The notes below the pieces were generated by a model. That model saw only the letters and a program-made list of their open reading frames with translations. It made no database searches and had not been told where the DNA came from. A stretch of 64,000 nt of DNA from positions 379,498 to 443,497 of the forward strand of contig CAWDLZ010000012.1 of assembly GCA_963803265.1 (NCBI GenBank), read 5' to 3'. This stretch comes from CAIKMD01 sp963803265. GTDB lineage: Bacteria; Pseudomonadota; Alphaproteobacteria; ATCC43930; CGMCC-115725. Numbering within the stretch: position 1 is the stretch's first letter; each line of letters starts with the position of its first letter. Both the position numbers and the translations under genes were made by a program. Below are positions 53,231 through 62,257 of the stretch, one piece after another.

Positions 53231-54435
53231 TTATTCGATGCGTTGGGCGGCGCGCACGCTGGCGATCATCGAGCTGCGGATGAGATAGGCCTTGGCCCGG
53301 GCCGGATCGGCCGCGATCGCGCGCAACTCGTCGAGATTGCGGGCGCGCGTGGCCGGATCTTTTTCCTCGAGCACCTGCTTGTTGCGGATCGACTGGGCCT
53401 GGACGAATTCGACATTGGCCCCGCGGCGCTGCCGGACATAGCGGTCGAGAATGCTGTCGTCGGCCTCGCCGCGAACGAGGGCGGCCAGCTTGTCGGCGAG
53501 GTTGAAGGCGGCGTGGAGCGCGCCATTGAGGCCGAAGGCACCTAAGGGATTGTTGACATGGGCGGCGTCGCCGACGAGGACGAATCGGCCGCGGCGGAAA
53601 TCGGCCGCGATGCGCTGGTGCACCCGGTAGATGCCGCTGTGCGCGATGTCGTAAGGGCTGGGGCGCGGCAGGAAATGCTGGAGTGCGCGCTCGGCGAAGC
53701 CGCGGCTCAGCACTTCCTCGTCGGCGAGGGCGGCGTCGGTCGGAAACAGCACGCGCCACAGGCCCGGCGGGCCGTCATGCGGCATCTTGAAGATCGCGCC
53801 CCAATCCACGGGATCGGCGATATAGGCGTTGTAGGTATAGCCGTGGCGCGCCAAGTCCTGGGTGATGCCGACGACAAGGAAGCGCTCGGGCCAGGTGAAG
53901 CCCTCGAAGGCGATGTCCATCGCGCGCCGCACCGCGCTGCGCGCGCCGTCGGCGCCGACGAGGTAACTGCCGCGCACGGTCCGGGTGCCGCCCGGGGTCT
54001 CGAAGCGCGCGGCGACGCCGCCGCCGTCCTGGCTCGCCGCGACGAAGCGATGGTCGAAGCGCACCTCGCCGCCGAGGCTTTCGAGCCGCTCCTTCAAGAG
54101 CGGGGTCAGCTTGAACTGCTCGCAATGGAGCCGGAACGGATAGGGCGTCTCGTCGGCGATGAGCGAGAATCCCATTCGACGATGACGCCTTCCTCGCGGC
54201 CGCGGATTTGCCAGCGCGGCACCTTGATCCCCAGCCCGAGGAATTTCTCGCCGACCCCGATCCGGTCGAGCATCTCCATGGTGGGCGGATGGAACGAGCC
54301 GGCGCGCAGATCGCGCGGCAGGCTGGCCTCGGCCTCGAACACGGTCGATTTCACCCCGGCGAGCGCGAGGGTGACCGCGACGGCAAGCCCGGCCGGGCCG
54401 CCGCCAACGATGAGAACGGGGTCTTGTTGGGTCAC
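53231..54435 (-). CDS. FAD-dependent aromatic monooxygenase, one frameshift
   Basis: A class A flavoprotein hydroxylase of about 401 residues when corrected. The FAD motif VLIVGGGPAGLAVAVTLAL is at the N-terminus, FHPPTMEMLDRIGVG follows, GADGARSAVRRAMDI has the DG motif, and GRFVLVGDAAHVNNPLGAFGLNG the second FAD site. The frame changes near 54,178, where one base appears to be missing between EW and FSLIADETPYPF. It resembles PHBH/PgaE-like hydroxylases of aromatic substrates. It lies 19 nt from the IS1380 copy 2 end, which has not disrupted its last codons. Confidence 0.86.
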
Positions 54436-54500
54436 GAAGGCGAAAACTCCTCCGGCCCGAGACTACGAGCGGAGCGCTCGATGTCAATCGGCGCGGCGCC

Positions 54501-55109
54501 TCACATCGGCGGCTTGACGCCGCTCTTCTCGACCGTCACCGCGGCCGCGACGAGCGCGCCGTCAGCCCCCTTGCGGGCCAGGATATAAACTGCCTTGCCG
54601 CGTTTCAGATCGGCGGCGCTGCCGGGGGCAGGGGCGACGATCGCCGTCCTGCGGTCGATGATCACCGAAGCGGTGCCGTTCTTGTAATCGACCGATAGCA
54701 CCCCGCCTCGCGCCGCTTTGGCGATCCCCGTGACATGGGCGTTGGTCATCAGGCTTCGGGGCTCGAGGTCCCACGGGGTCTGGCTGTCGTGGAGGGGAAG
54801 GTTGGGGGGAAAGAAATGCACTTCGACGGCGTGAAGCTTGCCGTCCTTGCCCGGCACCGAGGTGGTGCCGACGAAATCGCCCGGGTGGATGTCCGCGAGC
54901 TTCTTTCGCACCAGCGTATGCACGGCGTAATTCGGCGGCAGCGTGACCGGCAGCATCCGGCCGTCGCGGGATTTGACGGTCAGGGTCTGGCCGTCGAGCT
55001 TCGCGATGGTGCCGCGAATGTTCACGAGGGGCGCGGCCGGCGCCTGGGCGAGAGCCGGCAGGGCCAGCGCCGCGAACAGCGCCGCTGCGATCAATGACTT
55101 CGTTCTCAC
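54501..55109 (-). CDS. Secreted OB-like (DUF5666-type) protein, tandem copy 1
   Basis: A 202-residue periplasmic protein. GTG 55,109 is preceded by AGGAGG and gives a signal peptide ending ALPALAQ. The mature protein has a small beta domain, NIRGTIAKLDGQTLTVKSRDG, then VRKKLADIHPGDFVGTTSVPGKDGKLHAVEVHF, and a second similar half with ADLKRGKAVYILARKGADG, ending VEKSGVKPPM. The 'GTIxxxDGxTLTVK...DIxPGDxVG' pattern is that of DUF5666-like OB folds. A paralogue lies 22 nt upstream. Function unknown, possibly cofactor or metal binding. Confidence 0.8.
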   Translation of the reverse strand: MRTKSLIAAALFAALALPALAQAPAAPLVNIRGTIAKLDGQTLTVKSRDGRMLPVTLPPNYAVHTLVRKKLADIHPGDFVGTTSVPGKDGKLHAVEVHFFPPNLPLHDSQTPWDLEPRSLMTNAHVTGIAKAARGGVLSVDYKNGTASVIIDRRTAIVAPAPGSAADLKRGKAVYILARKGADGALVAAAVTVEKSGVKPPM

Positions 55110-55131
55110 AAGATTTCCTCCTGCGCCGGCG

Positions 55132-55752
55132 TCACATCGGCGGCTTGACGCCGTTCTTCTCGACGGTGGCGTTGTTCGCGCTGTAGCTGCCATCGGCGTT
55201 CTTGCTGGCGCGGATGAATACCGCCTTGCCGGGCTTCAGATCGGCCATCGCGCCGTCGGCCGGCTGCGTGATCTTGGTCTTCGCGTCGATGACGACGATT
55301 GTCGGCGCGCCCTTCAGGGTGAGCGTAAGGGTATCGCCGGTCTTTGCCATGGCGACGCTGCTGGCGTGGGCGTTGGTCATCAGGCTGCCCGGCGCCAAAT
55401 CGTAAGGGGTTTGGCTCTCCGGGACGAACGCCGGCAGGAAATGCACTTCGAGGGCGTGGAGCTTGCCGTCCTTGCCCCGAACCGAGGTCGAGGCGAGGTT
55501 GTCGCCCGGCTTGATATCGGAAAGCTTCTTGCGCACCAAGGTTCGCACCGCGGCATTGGGCGCCAACATGACCATCACGGTCTTCTGGTCGCGCGTCTTG
55601 ACCGTCACCATCGAGCCGTCGACCTTGGCGATGGTGCCGCGGATGTTGGTCGGCGGCGGGCCGGGAGGCGGGCCGCCCTGCGGCGCCTGTGCGAAGCTCG
55701 GCGCAGCAAGCGCGGCCAGCATTGCAGCGACGAGGAACGGCTTGATGGCCAT
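55132..55752 (-). CDS. Secreted OB-like (DUF5666-type) protein, tandem copy 2
   Basis: A 206-residue paralogue of the preceding gene and first of the pair in transcription. The signal peptide (KPFLVAAMLAALAAPSFAQ) is followed by a Pro/Gly linker (GGPPPGPPP) and the shared core NIRGTIAKVDGSMVTVKTRD, VRKKLSDIKPGDNLASTSVRGKDGKLHALEVHF and MADLKPGKAVFIRASKNADG, ending VEKNGVKPPM, nearly the same tail as copy 1. ATG 55,752 has GGGGGA upstream. The two genes arose by tandem duplication; whether they form a heteromer is unknown. Confidence 0.8.
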   Translation of the reverse strand: MAIKPFLVAAMLAALAAPSFAQAPQGGPPPGPPPTNIRGTIAKVDGSMVTVKTRDQKTVMVMLAPNAAVRTLVRKKLSDIKPGDNLASTSVRGKDGKLHALEVHFLPAFVPESQTPYDLAPGSLMTNAHASSVAMAKTGDTLTLTLKGAPTIVVIDAKTKITQPADGAMADLKPGKAVFIRASKNADGSYSANNATVEKNGVKPPM

Positions 55753-55901
55753 GGAATCCCCCCTGAAAAGGCGCGCTTGGCGCCGCGATTCGTGTTCCCG
55801 TCTCATACCATGAAGCCGTGGGCCGAGGCAGCGGGGAAACCTCACGTTTGCGTTATCGCTACGGTTGATTTCGCGCGCTTGCCCTTGTAAGCCGGTTGGC
55901 C

Positions 55902-57512
55902 ATGGAGCCATCCGCGTCCGAGCTTGCTGGGGAGATCGCCAGACGGCGCACCTTTGCCATCATCTCGCACCCCGATGCCGGCAAGACCACCCTGACCGAG
56001 AAGCTGCTGCTGTTCGGCGGCGCCATTCAGCTCGCCGGCGAGGTCAAGGCGCGCGGCGACCGGCGCCGGGTGCGCTCGGACTGGATGGAAGTGGAGCGCG
56101 AACGCGGGATTTCCGTCAGTTCCGCGGTGATGAGCTTCGAGCATGGCGGCCTCGCCTTCAACCTCCTCGACACGCCCGGCCACCAGGATTTCAGCGAGGA
56201 TACCTATCGCACGCTCACCGCCGTCGATAGCGCCGTGATGGTGCTCGACGCGGCGCGCGGCATCGAGGCGCAAACCTTGAAGCTGTTCGAGGTCTGCCGG
56301 CTCCGCGACGTGCCGATCATCACCTTCGTCAACAAGCTCGACCGCGAGGGCCGTGATCCCTTCGACCTGATGGACGAGATCGAGCGCCTTCTCGCGCTCG
56401 AGGTGGTGCCGGCAAGCTGGCCCATCGGCATGGGCCGGGATTTCCTCGGCACCTATGATTTGCGCGCCGACGCGCTGTTGCTGTTCGCGCGCGGCGAGGG
56501 CGAGCGCGTCACCGAGCCGCTGCGCTGCGCCGGCCTCGGCGATCCCAAGCTCGCCGAGCGCCTGCCCGCGGGCGCACTCCAGCGCTTACGCGACGAGGTC
56601 GAGATGGCGCGCGGGTTGACGCCCGAATTCGATCGCAAATCCTACCTCGAAGGGCACATGACGCCGGTGTTCTTCGGCAGCGCCTTGAACAATTTCGGCG
56701 TGCGCGAGCTGCTCTCCGGCATCGCCGAGCTCGCGCCGAGCCCGCGCCCGCAGCCGGCGCTGCCCCGCGCCATCGCGCCCGAGGAAAAGCGGGTCGCGGG
56801 CTTCGTCTTCAAGGTCCAGGCCAATATCGATCCGCAGCACCGCGACCGCATCGCCTTCCTGCGCATCTGCTCGGGCCGGTTCCGGCGCGGCATGAAGCTC
56901 TTTCATTGCCGCTCGGGCAAGACCATGGCGATCCAGAACCCGGTGTTCTTCCTGGCGCGCGAGCGCAACCTCGCCGAGGAAGCCTGGCCCGGCGACATCA
57001 TCGGCATCCCCAATCACGGCGCGCTCCGGATCGGCGACACGGTGACCGAGGGCGAGCATATCCGCATCACCGGCATCCCCAATTTCGCGCCCGAGATTCT
57101 GCGCCGCGTGCGGCTCGACGATCCGATGAAATCGAAGCATTTGAAGCGCGCCTTGGAGCAGCTCGCCGAGGAAGGCGTCACCCGGGTCTTCCGGCCGCTC
57201 GTCGGCGGCGATTGGATCGTCGGCGTGGTCGGGCCGTTGCAGCTGGAAGTTCTCGCGGCTCGGATCAAGAGCGAGTACGAGCTCGGCGTCCGCTTCGAGG
57301 AGGGCCAATACGAGACCGCGCGCTGGATCGACGGCCCGGCCGCCGAATTGAAGCGCTTCGAGGACACCAACCGCGCCGCCATGGCCGAGGACCATGACGG
57401 CATGAAGGTGTTCCTCGTCCGCAACGCCTGGGACCTCGACCGCACCATCAAGGATTGGCCGCATCTGAAGTTCACCGCGACCCGCGAGCAGGCGGACGAG
57501 AGAGCGACGTGA
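55902..57512 (+). CDS. prfC: Peptide chain release factor 3
   Basis: A 536-residue GTPase that recycles RF1/RF2 from the ribosome. G1 is HPDAGKTT (residues 23-30), preceded by RRTFAIIS; switch II DTPGHQDFSEDTYR begins at residue 90; G4 is NKLD (144-147). The middle and C-terminal parts (VFFGSALNNFGVRELL, RVFRPLVGGDWIVGVVGPLQLEVL) distinguish RF3 from EF-G. Length is normal. ATG 55,902 follows a TAA in another frame. An LLM-type oxidoreductase follows 4 nt later and may be co-transcribed. Confidence 0.95.
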   Translation: MEPSASELAGEIARRRTFAIISHPDAGKTTLTEKLLLFGGAIQLAGEVKARGDRRRVRSDWMEVERERGISVSSAVMSFEHGGLAFNLLDTPGHQDFSEDTYRTLTAVDSAVMVLDAARGIEAQTLKLFEVCRLRDVPIITFVNKLDREGRDPFDLMDEIERLLALEVVPASWPIGMGRDFLGTYDLRADALLLFARGEGERVTEPLRCAGLGDPKLAERLPAGALQRLRDEVEMARGLTPEFDRKSYLEGHMTPVFFGSALNNFGVRELLSGIAELAPSPRPQPALPRAIAPEEKRVAGFVFKVQANIDPQHRDRIAFLRICSGRFRRGMKLFHCRSGKTMAIQNPVFFLARERNLAEEAWPGDIIGIPNHGALRIGDTVTEGEHIRITGIPNFAPEILRRVRLDDPMKSKHLKRALEQLAEEGVTRVFRPLVGGDWIVGVVGPLQLEVLAARIKSEYELGVRFEEGQYETARWIDGPAAELKRFEDTNRAAMAEDHDGMKVFLVRNAWDLDRTIKDWPHLKFTATREQADERAT

Positions 57513-57516
57513 CGGC

Positions 57517-58534
57517 ATGATCGCCCTCTCCGTCCTCGACCAGTCGCCCATCCGCGCCGGCGGCACGCCCGCCCAGGCGATCGCCGAGTTCGATCGAGCT
57601 CGCCAAGGCGTGCGAGCGCTTCGGGTATCGGCGCTATTGGGTCGCCGAGCATCACTCTTCCGAGGGTCTCGCCGGCGCCGCGCCGGAAATCCTGGTGGCG
57701 CGGCTCGCAGGCGTGACCTCGACGATGCGGATCGGCAGCGGCGGGGTGATGCTGTCGCATTACAGCGCCTTGAAGGTCGCCGAGACGTTTCGGATGCTGG
57801 AGACACTTTATCCGGGCCGGATCGATCCCGGGCTGGGCCGGGCGCCGGGGAGCGACTACGTCACGGCGCGCGCCCTGGCGCACGGGCCGGGCGCCTTGGG
57901 CATCGAGGAGTTCCCGCGGCAAATCCAGGACCTCCTCGCTTACTTACGCGACGAGGTGCCGAGCGGGCATCCTTTCGCCGGGGTCAGCGCGCAGCCGCGC
58001 GGGGCCACCAACCCCGAGCCCTGGCTCCTCGGCTCGAGCGACCAAAGCGCGCTCTACGCCGCCTATTTCGGTCTTAGCTTCTCGTTCGCGCATTTCATCA
58101 CCGACCGGATGGGGCCCGAGATCATGGCGGCCTATCGCGCGCAGTTCCGGCCTTCGGCGTGGCTCGCGCAGCCCCAAGGCAGCATCGGCGTCGCCGTCAT
58201 CTGCGCCGCGACCGAGGCCGAGGCCGAGCGCCTCGCCAAGTCGCGCGACCTCTCGCGCCTTAGGATGGAGCAGGGGATTCTTCGCCCCTTTCCCTCGGTC
58301 GAGGAGGCGGAAGCGTATGATTATTCGCGCGAGGAGCGCTTGCGCATCGCGATGAACCGCCGCCGCCAGGTGATCGGAAGCCCCGCGCAATGCAAGGCGC
58401 AGTTGCTGGCGCTGGGCGAGAAATACGGCGTCGAGGAATTCGTGGTCGTCACCATCACCTTCGATTTCGCGACGCGCTTCAAATCCTACGAGCTTTTGGC
58501 GGAAGCGTTCGGTCTCGCCGGCGCCAGCGCCTAA
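57517..58534 (+). CDS. LLM-class flavin-dependent oxidoreductase, one frameshift
   Basis: A luciferase-like monooxygenase of about 338 residues when corrected. The first frame gives LSVLDQSPIRAGGTPAQAIAE; one extra base near 57,592 then shifts to IELAKACERFGYRRYWVAEHH, the family's flavin-binding TIM-barrel start. Later SGGVMLSHYSALKVAETFRMLE and PGRIDPGLGRAPGSD fit the bacterial LLM group that uses FMN or F420. The gene starts 4 nt after prfC. The substrate is unknown. Confidence 0.87.
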
Positions 58535-59344
58535 CCCTTCGACTCGATCGACGGCAGCTCGATGACGCGCCCGCCCGCGCGCAGCGCCTCGGCGGCGGCG
58601 CGCAGCTTGCGATAGGCTCGGATGCTGAAGGGAATCGAGCCGAGATAGACGACGGCGATAACGAGCAGCGTCGCCCAAGGCTCGGTGGTGGCGAGCGCGC
58701 CGAGCAGGCCCACCGCGAGCAACAGCGCCAACACCCATTCGCGCGGCACATGGAAGCGCTTCATCGCAAAGGTCGGGACCCGGCTCACCATCAGCGCCGC
58801 GACGCCGGCCAGCACGGCGGCGCTGAGCCAAGGCGCGCGGAAGCCGTCCCAGTGGAACTCGAATTGCAGCAGCAGCGGCACGAGGACGAGACCGGCGGCG
58901 GCCGGAGCGGGCACGCCGGTGAAGAAATTATAGGCATAGGGCGGCAGGTCGGCGCCGAGCTGGGTGTTGAAGCGCGCGAGACGCAACGCGCAGCACACGG
59001 CATAGAGCAGCGCCACGACCCAGCCGAGGCTCGATACCGAATGCAGCGTCCAGACATAGACGACGAGCGCGGGCGCGACCCCGAAGGAGACGAAGTCCGA
59101 CAAGGAGTTCGAGCTCGGCGCCGAAATCCGACGTGGTTTTCAAGAGACGCGCGATGCGGCCGTCGAGGCCGTCGAGAATTCCGGCGAAGATGATCGCCGC
59201 CGCCGCCGTGCGGAAGTTGCGCTCGAGCGCCATGCGCATCGCGGTCATCCCGGCGCACAGCGCCAAGAGCGTCAGGATGTTGGGGATCAGCCGGTTGAAG
59301 GAGAGGCCGCGCATCGGCCGCACGCGCAAGCGCGGGCGCCGCAT
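58531..59344 (-). CDS. pssA: CDP-diacylglycerol-serine O-phosphatidyltransferase, one frameshift
   Basis: Inner-membrane enzyme that makes phosphatidylserine from CDP-diacylglycerol and serine. The CDP-alcohol transferase motif is DGLDGRIARLLKTTSDFGAELDSLSDF, split exactly inside by one extra A near 59,107; removing it restores the last catalytic aspartates. About 270 residues with several membrane helices follow. ATG 59,344 is taken as start, ATG 59,314 is an alternative. It follows psd on the same strand, the usual alphaproteobacterial psd-pssA order. Given its essential role the shift is probably an assembly error. Confidence 0.9.
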
Positions 59345-60036
59345 CTCAGTCGCTCCGTGCCGTGGCGCGCCGGCTCGGAGCTGCGCGCATCGGCCAGCAC
59401 GGTCTCGCCGCCGATGGCGCGCTGGCCCGGCAGCACCAGCACGCCCCAGGCGACGGGCAAGTAGACTTCGGCGCGGCTGCCGAAGCGTATGAGGCCGATG
59501 CGCTGGCCGGCGATCACCTCCTCGCCTTCGCGAAGCGTCGAGACGATGCGGCGCGCGATGAGGCCCGCGATCTGGACCACGCCGATATCGCCCACCTCCG
59601 TCGTCAGCCGGATCGCCATGCGCTCATTGTCGCGGCTCGCCTTGTCGAGGCTCGCATTGAAGAATTTTCCCTCGGTGTAGGCGAGCTTCGCGACGCGGCC
59701 CGCCATCGGCGCGCGGTTGACATGGACATCGAATATGCTCATGAAAATCGCGATCCGCCGCATCGGCTCGGCGCCAAGGCTCAATTCGGGCGGCGGCGGC
59801 ACCTCGTCGATCGCGAGCACCCGCCCGTCCGCCGGCGCCAGCACCAGACCGGCGCGCAACGGGCTCACCCGCCAGGGGTCGCGGAAGAAATACACGCACC
59901 ACGCGGTCGCCAGAACGCCGAGCCGGCCGAGCGGCGGCCACAGCCAGAACAAGGCCACCGCCACCACGGCGAAGACCGCGATGAAGCGCCAGCCTTCCTT
60001 GTGGATGGGCGCGAACACGTGCCTCAGCAAGCTCAC
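59287..60036 (-). CDS. psd: Phosphatidylserine decarboxylase, short type
   Basis: A ~250-residue short-form enzyme making phosphatidylethanolamine. Seen are YFFRDPWRVSPLRAGLVLAPADGRVLAIDEV, IFMSIFDVHVNRAPMAGRV (family hallmark), and the self-cleavage site in IRFGSRAEVYLP, where the serine becomes pyruvoyl. The start is taken at GTG 60,036 (TTG 60,030 possible). The literal frame runs 58 nt into pssA, giving an unlikely cysteine-rich tail; a one-base shift near 59,350 would end it at a TGA next to the pssA ATG, so the true C-terminus is probably around 59,347. Confidence 0.9.
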   Translation of the reverse strand: MSLLRHVFAPIHKEGWRFIAVFAVVAVALFWLWPPLGRLGVLATAWCVYFFRDPWRVSPLRAGLVLAPADGRVLAIDEVPPPPELSLGAEPMRRIAIFMSIFDVHVNRAPMAGRVAKLAYTEGKFFNASLDKASRDNERMAIRLTTEVGDIGVVQIAGLIARRIVSTLREGEEVIAGQRIGLIRFGSRAEVYLPVAWGVLVLPGQRAIGGETVLADARSSEPARHGTERLRCGARACACGRCAASPSTG

Positions 60037-60052
60037 CTGCCTCTGCTTCAAC

Positions 60053-60126
60053 CGTCGTCCCCGCGAAAGCGGGGACCCAGCGAAGCCCCTGGATGCCCGC
60101 TTGCGCGGGCATGACGAGAAGAGAAG
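60053..60126. repeat. REP-like palindromic intergenic repeat, copy 2
   Basis: CGTCGTCCCCGCGaaaGCGGGGACC, then GGATGCCCGCttGCGCGGGCATGACGAGAA: two palindromic arms separated by ~14 nt. The unit matches the repeat at 12,629-12,690 in both arms and orientation. It lies between psd and the upstream VWA-domain gene. Confidence 0.65.
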
Positions 60127-60157
60127 TGCCCGTTCTAGCCGAAAAGCCGCGCGCCTT

Positions 60158-62257
60158 CTATCGCCCTTCGCGGCGCCAGGCCAGCAGCAAGGCGCCAACG
60201 GCGAGGACGAGCGCGAGGATTCCAGGCAGGAGCGGCGTCTCGCTCACGCCAGTGACGATATAATCGCCGTTCTCGCGCATTCCCATCCAGCCGCTCCCGG
60301 CGGCGCTGCGGCCCGGCCCGACGCGGCGGATCTCGGGCACCGCGCCCGACCCGATCCAGAAAGCGCCGCCGCCGGTGGCGGCAACGTCGGCCGCGACCTT
60401 ATCGGTGGTGGCGCGGACATCGGCGAGCTCGATCGGGTTGAGCGCGCCGGCGGCGGCAAGCGCGGTGCGCGCGCCGTCGGTGACGCGGTAGAGGCCGCTC
60501 TCCGTGACCGGAATCGAAGCGGTGCTGCGCCCGCCGCTTTGCGGCGCGAGGGTCAGCGTCGTGGGCTTGCCGTCCGGCCCGGTCACTTGCACCGGGCTGT
60601 CGTCGGGCGCGAGGGATTGGCGGGTGACGACGAGGCGGTTGCCGTCCACTTCGGCGCGCAGATCGTTTTCCTCGAGGTCGGGCTCTTTCATCAGCCAATA
60701 GACCACGCGGCGCAGCAGCTCGGCCTGCGGCCCGCCGCCCTCGAAGCCGCGCGTCCACAGCCACATCTCGTCGGACAGCAGTTGCGCCACTCGGCCCTTG
60801 CCGACCCGGTCGAGCACGAGGAGGGGCCGGTCGCCCAGCCCGTCCATCACCGCCGTGCCGCGGTTGGCCTGCGCCTCGACGTCGAGGAACCAGCGTCCCC
60901 AGGGCGGCGTCTTCGACGGGTCGTCCGGCAAGCCGGGCAGGTCCGCGGTCACCGGATGGCGACGGCCCGCCGCGCTGACATGCGGCACATAGCCCTGCTC
61001 CAGCACGTTGCCGGTCGGCTCGGCCGGCAGCACCGTGCCCAGCGGCGTGCGATAGAGGCTCTCGGCCGTGCCGAAAGCGGGCCCCGCCGCGTCCAATAAC
61101 GCGCCGCCGTTCTGGACATAGCGCGCGATGTTCTCGAGATAAACGGGCGGCAGCACGTTCTGCTGCTTGTAGCGGTCGAAGATGATGAGGTCGAACTGGT
61201 CGAGCTTCTCGTCGAACAGCTCGCGGATCGGAAACGCGATCAGCGACAGCTCGCGGATCGGGGTGCCGTCCTGCTTCTCGGGCGGCCGCAAAATGGTGAA
61301 ATGGATGAGGTCAACCGAGGGATCGGATTTCAGGATGTTGCGCCAGGTCCGCTCGCCCGGATGGGGCTCGCCGGTGACGAGGAGCACCTTGAGGCGGTCG
61401 CGCACGCCGTTGACGACCAGCGCCGCTCGGTTGTTGTCGAGCGTCAGTTCGTGCGGTCCGGGCTCGACTTCGAGCTCGACCACATTGGGGCCGCCGTGAT
61501 CGATCGGCACGGTTAGCGGCACGTCCTGGCCGACCGCGACCATGCGGGCGACCGCTTGCCCGCCATCCTTCCGCATCGTGAGGCGCGCCTCGCCGCTGCC
61601 GCCGCCCGGTAAATCCTCGACCCGGACGTTGAGCTGCACGTCCTTGCCGACGATGCCGAAGCTGGGCGCGTCCTTGACCACCAGCCTGCGGTCGGCCTCG
61701 CCCGGCTGCCCGGTGACGAGGACATGCAAGGGCGCGTCGAGCGCCAATTGCGCCGGCGGCGGCATGTCGTGAACCTCGCCGTCGGTGATCATGATCGCTC
61801 CGGCGACGCGCTGGCGCGGCACGTCCGAGAGCGTGCGCGCCAGCGCCGTGTACAGCTGGGTGCCGGTATCGGCCATGGGAGCATCGGGGTCGGGCGCGCC
61901 GGCATGAACGACGCGGACATCGAGATCCTTGAAGGCGGCGAGGCGCTGCGTCACCGTTTCGAGCGCTCGGTCGGCCTCGCCGCGGCGGTCGCCGATGCGC
62001 ATGCTCGGCGAGTCGTCGACGACGACAACGGCCACGTCCTTTTGCGGCGCGCGTTGCTCCTCGACGATCGAGGGATCGAGCAGGATGAGCGCCAGCATCG
62101 CCATAGCCAGGAGCCGCCAGGCCGTGCCGCGCGCGCGCCTCACGCCGCCATAGGCGAGGATCAGCGCGGCGAGGCCGGCGAACCCCGCGATCACCGCCCA
62201 GGGCAACAGCGGCGCCACCGCGATGCTATAACCGCCGAAATTTCCGATCGCGTTCAT
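60158..62257 (-). CDS. VWA-like / glutamine-amidotransferase-like membrane protein
   Basis: A 699-residue membrane protein. Two N-terminal helices (LPWAVIAGFAGLAALILAYGG, GTAWRLLAMAMLALILLDPSIV) are followed by a von Willebrand A-like region (VAVVVVDDSPSMRIGDRR has a metal-site DxSxS-like core), beta-rich domains, a class I amidotransferase-like domain (LIIFDRYKQQNVLPPVYLENIARYVQNGGALLDAAGPAF) and a C-terminal helix. This architecture accompanies MoxR, DUF58 and DUF4159 genes in alphaproteobacteria, where the cluster is thought to act in envelope or protein-complex maturation. It overlaps the DUF4159 gene stop by 4 nt. Confidence 0.83.
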   Translation of the reverse strand: MNAIGNFGGYSIAVAPLLPWAVIAGFAGLAALILAYGGVRRARGTAWRLLAMAMLALILLDPSIVEEQRAPQKDVAVVVVDDSPSMRIGDRRGEADRALETVTQRLAAFKDLDVRVVHAGAPDPDAPMADTGTQLYTALARTLSDVPRQRVAGAIMITDGEVHDMPPPAQLALDAPLHVLVTGQPGEADRRLVVKDAPSFGIVGKDVQLNVRVEDLPGGGSGEARLTMRKDGGQAVARMVAVGQDVPLTVPIDHGGPNVVELEVEPGPHELTLDNNRAALVVNGVRDRLKVLLVTGEPHPGERTWRNILKSDPSVDLIHFTILRPPEKQDGTPIRELSLIAFPIRELFDEKLDQFDLIIFDRYKQQNVLPPVYLENIARYVQNGGALLDAAGPAFGTAESLYRTPLGTVLPAEPTGNVLEQGYVPHVSAAGRRHPVTADLPGLPDDPSKTPPWGRWFLDVEAQANRGTAVMDGLGDRPLLVLDRVGKGRVAQLLSDEMWLWTRGFEGGGPQAELLRRVVYWLMKEPDLEENDLRAEVDGNRLVVTRQSLAPDDSPVQVTGPDGKPTTLTLAPQSGGRSTASIPVTESGLYRVTDGARTALAAAGALNPIELADVRATTDKVAADVAATGGGAFWIGSGAVPEIRRVGPGRSAAGSGWMGMRENGDYIVTGVSETPLLPGILALVLAVGALLLAWRREGR

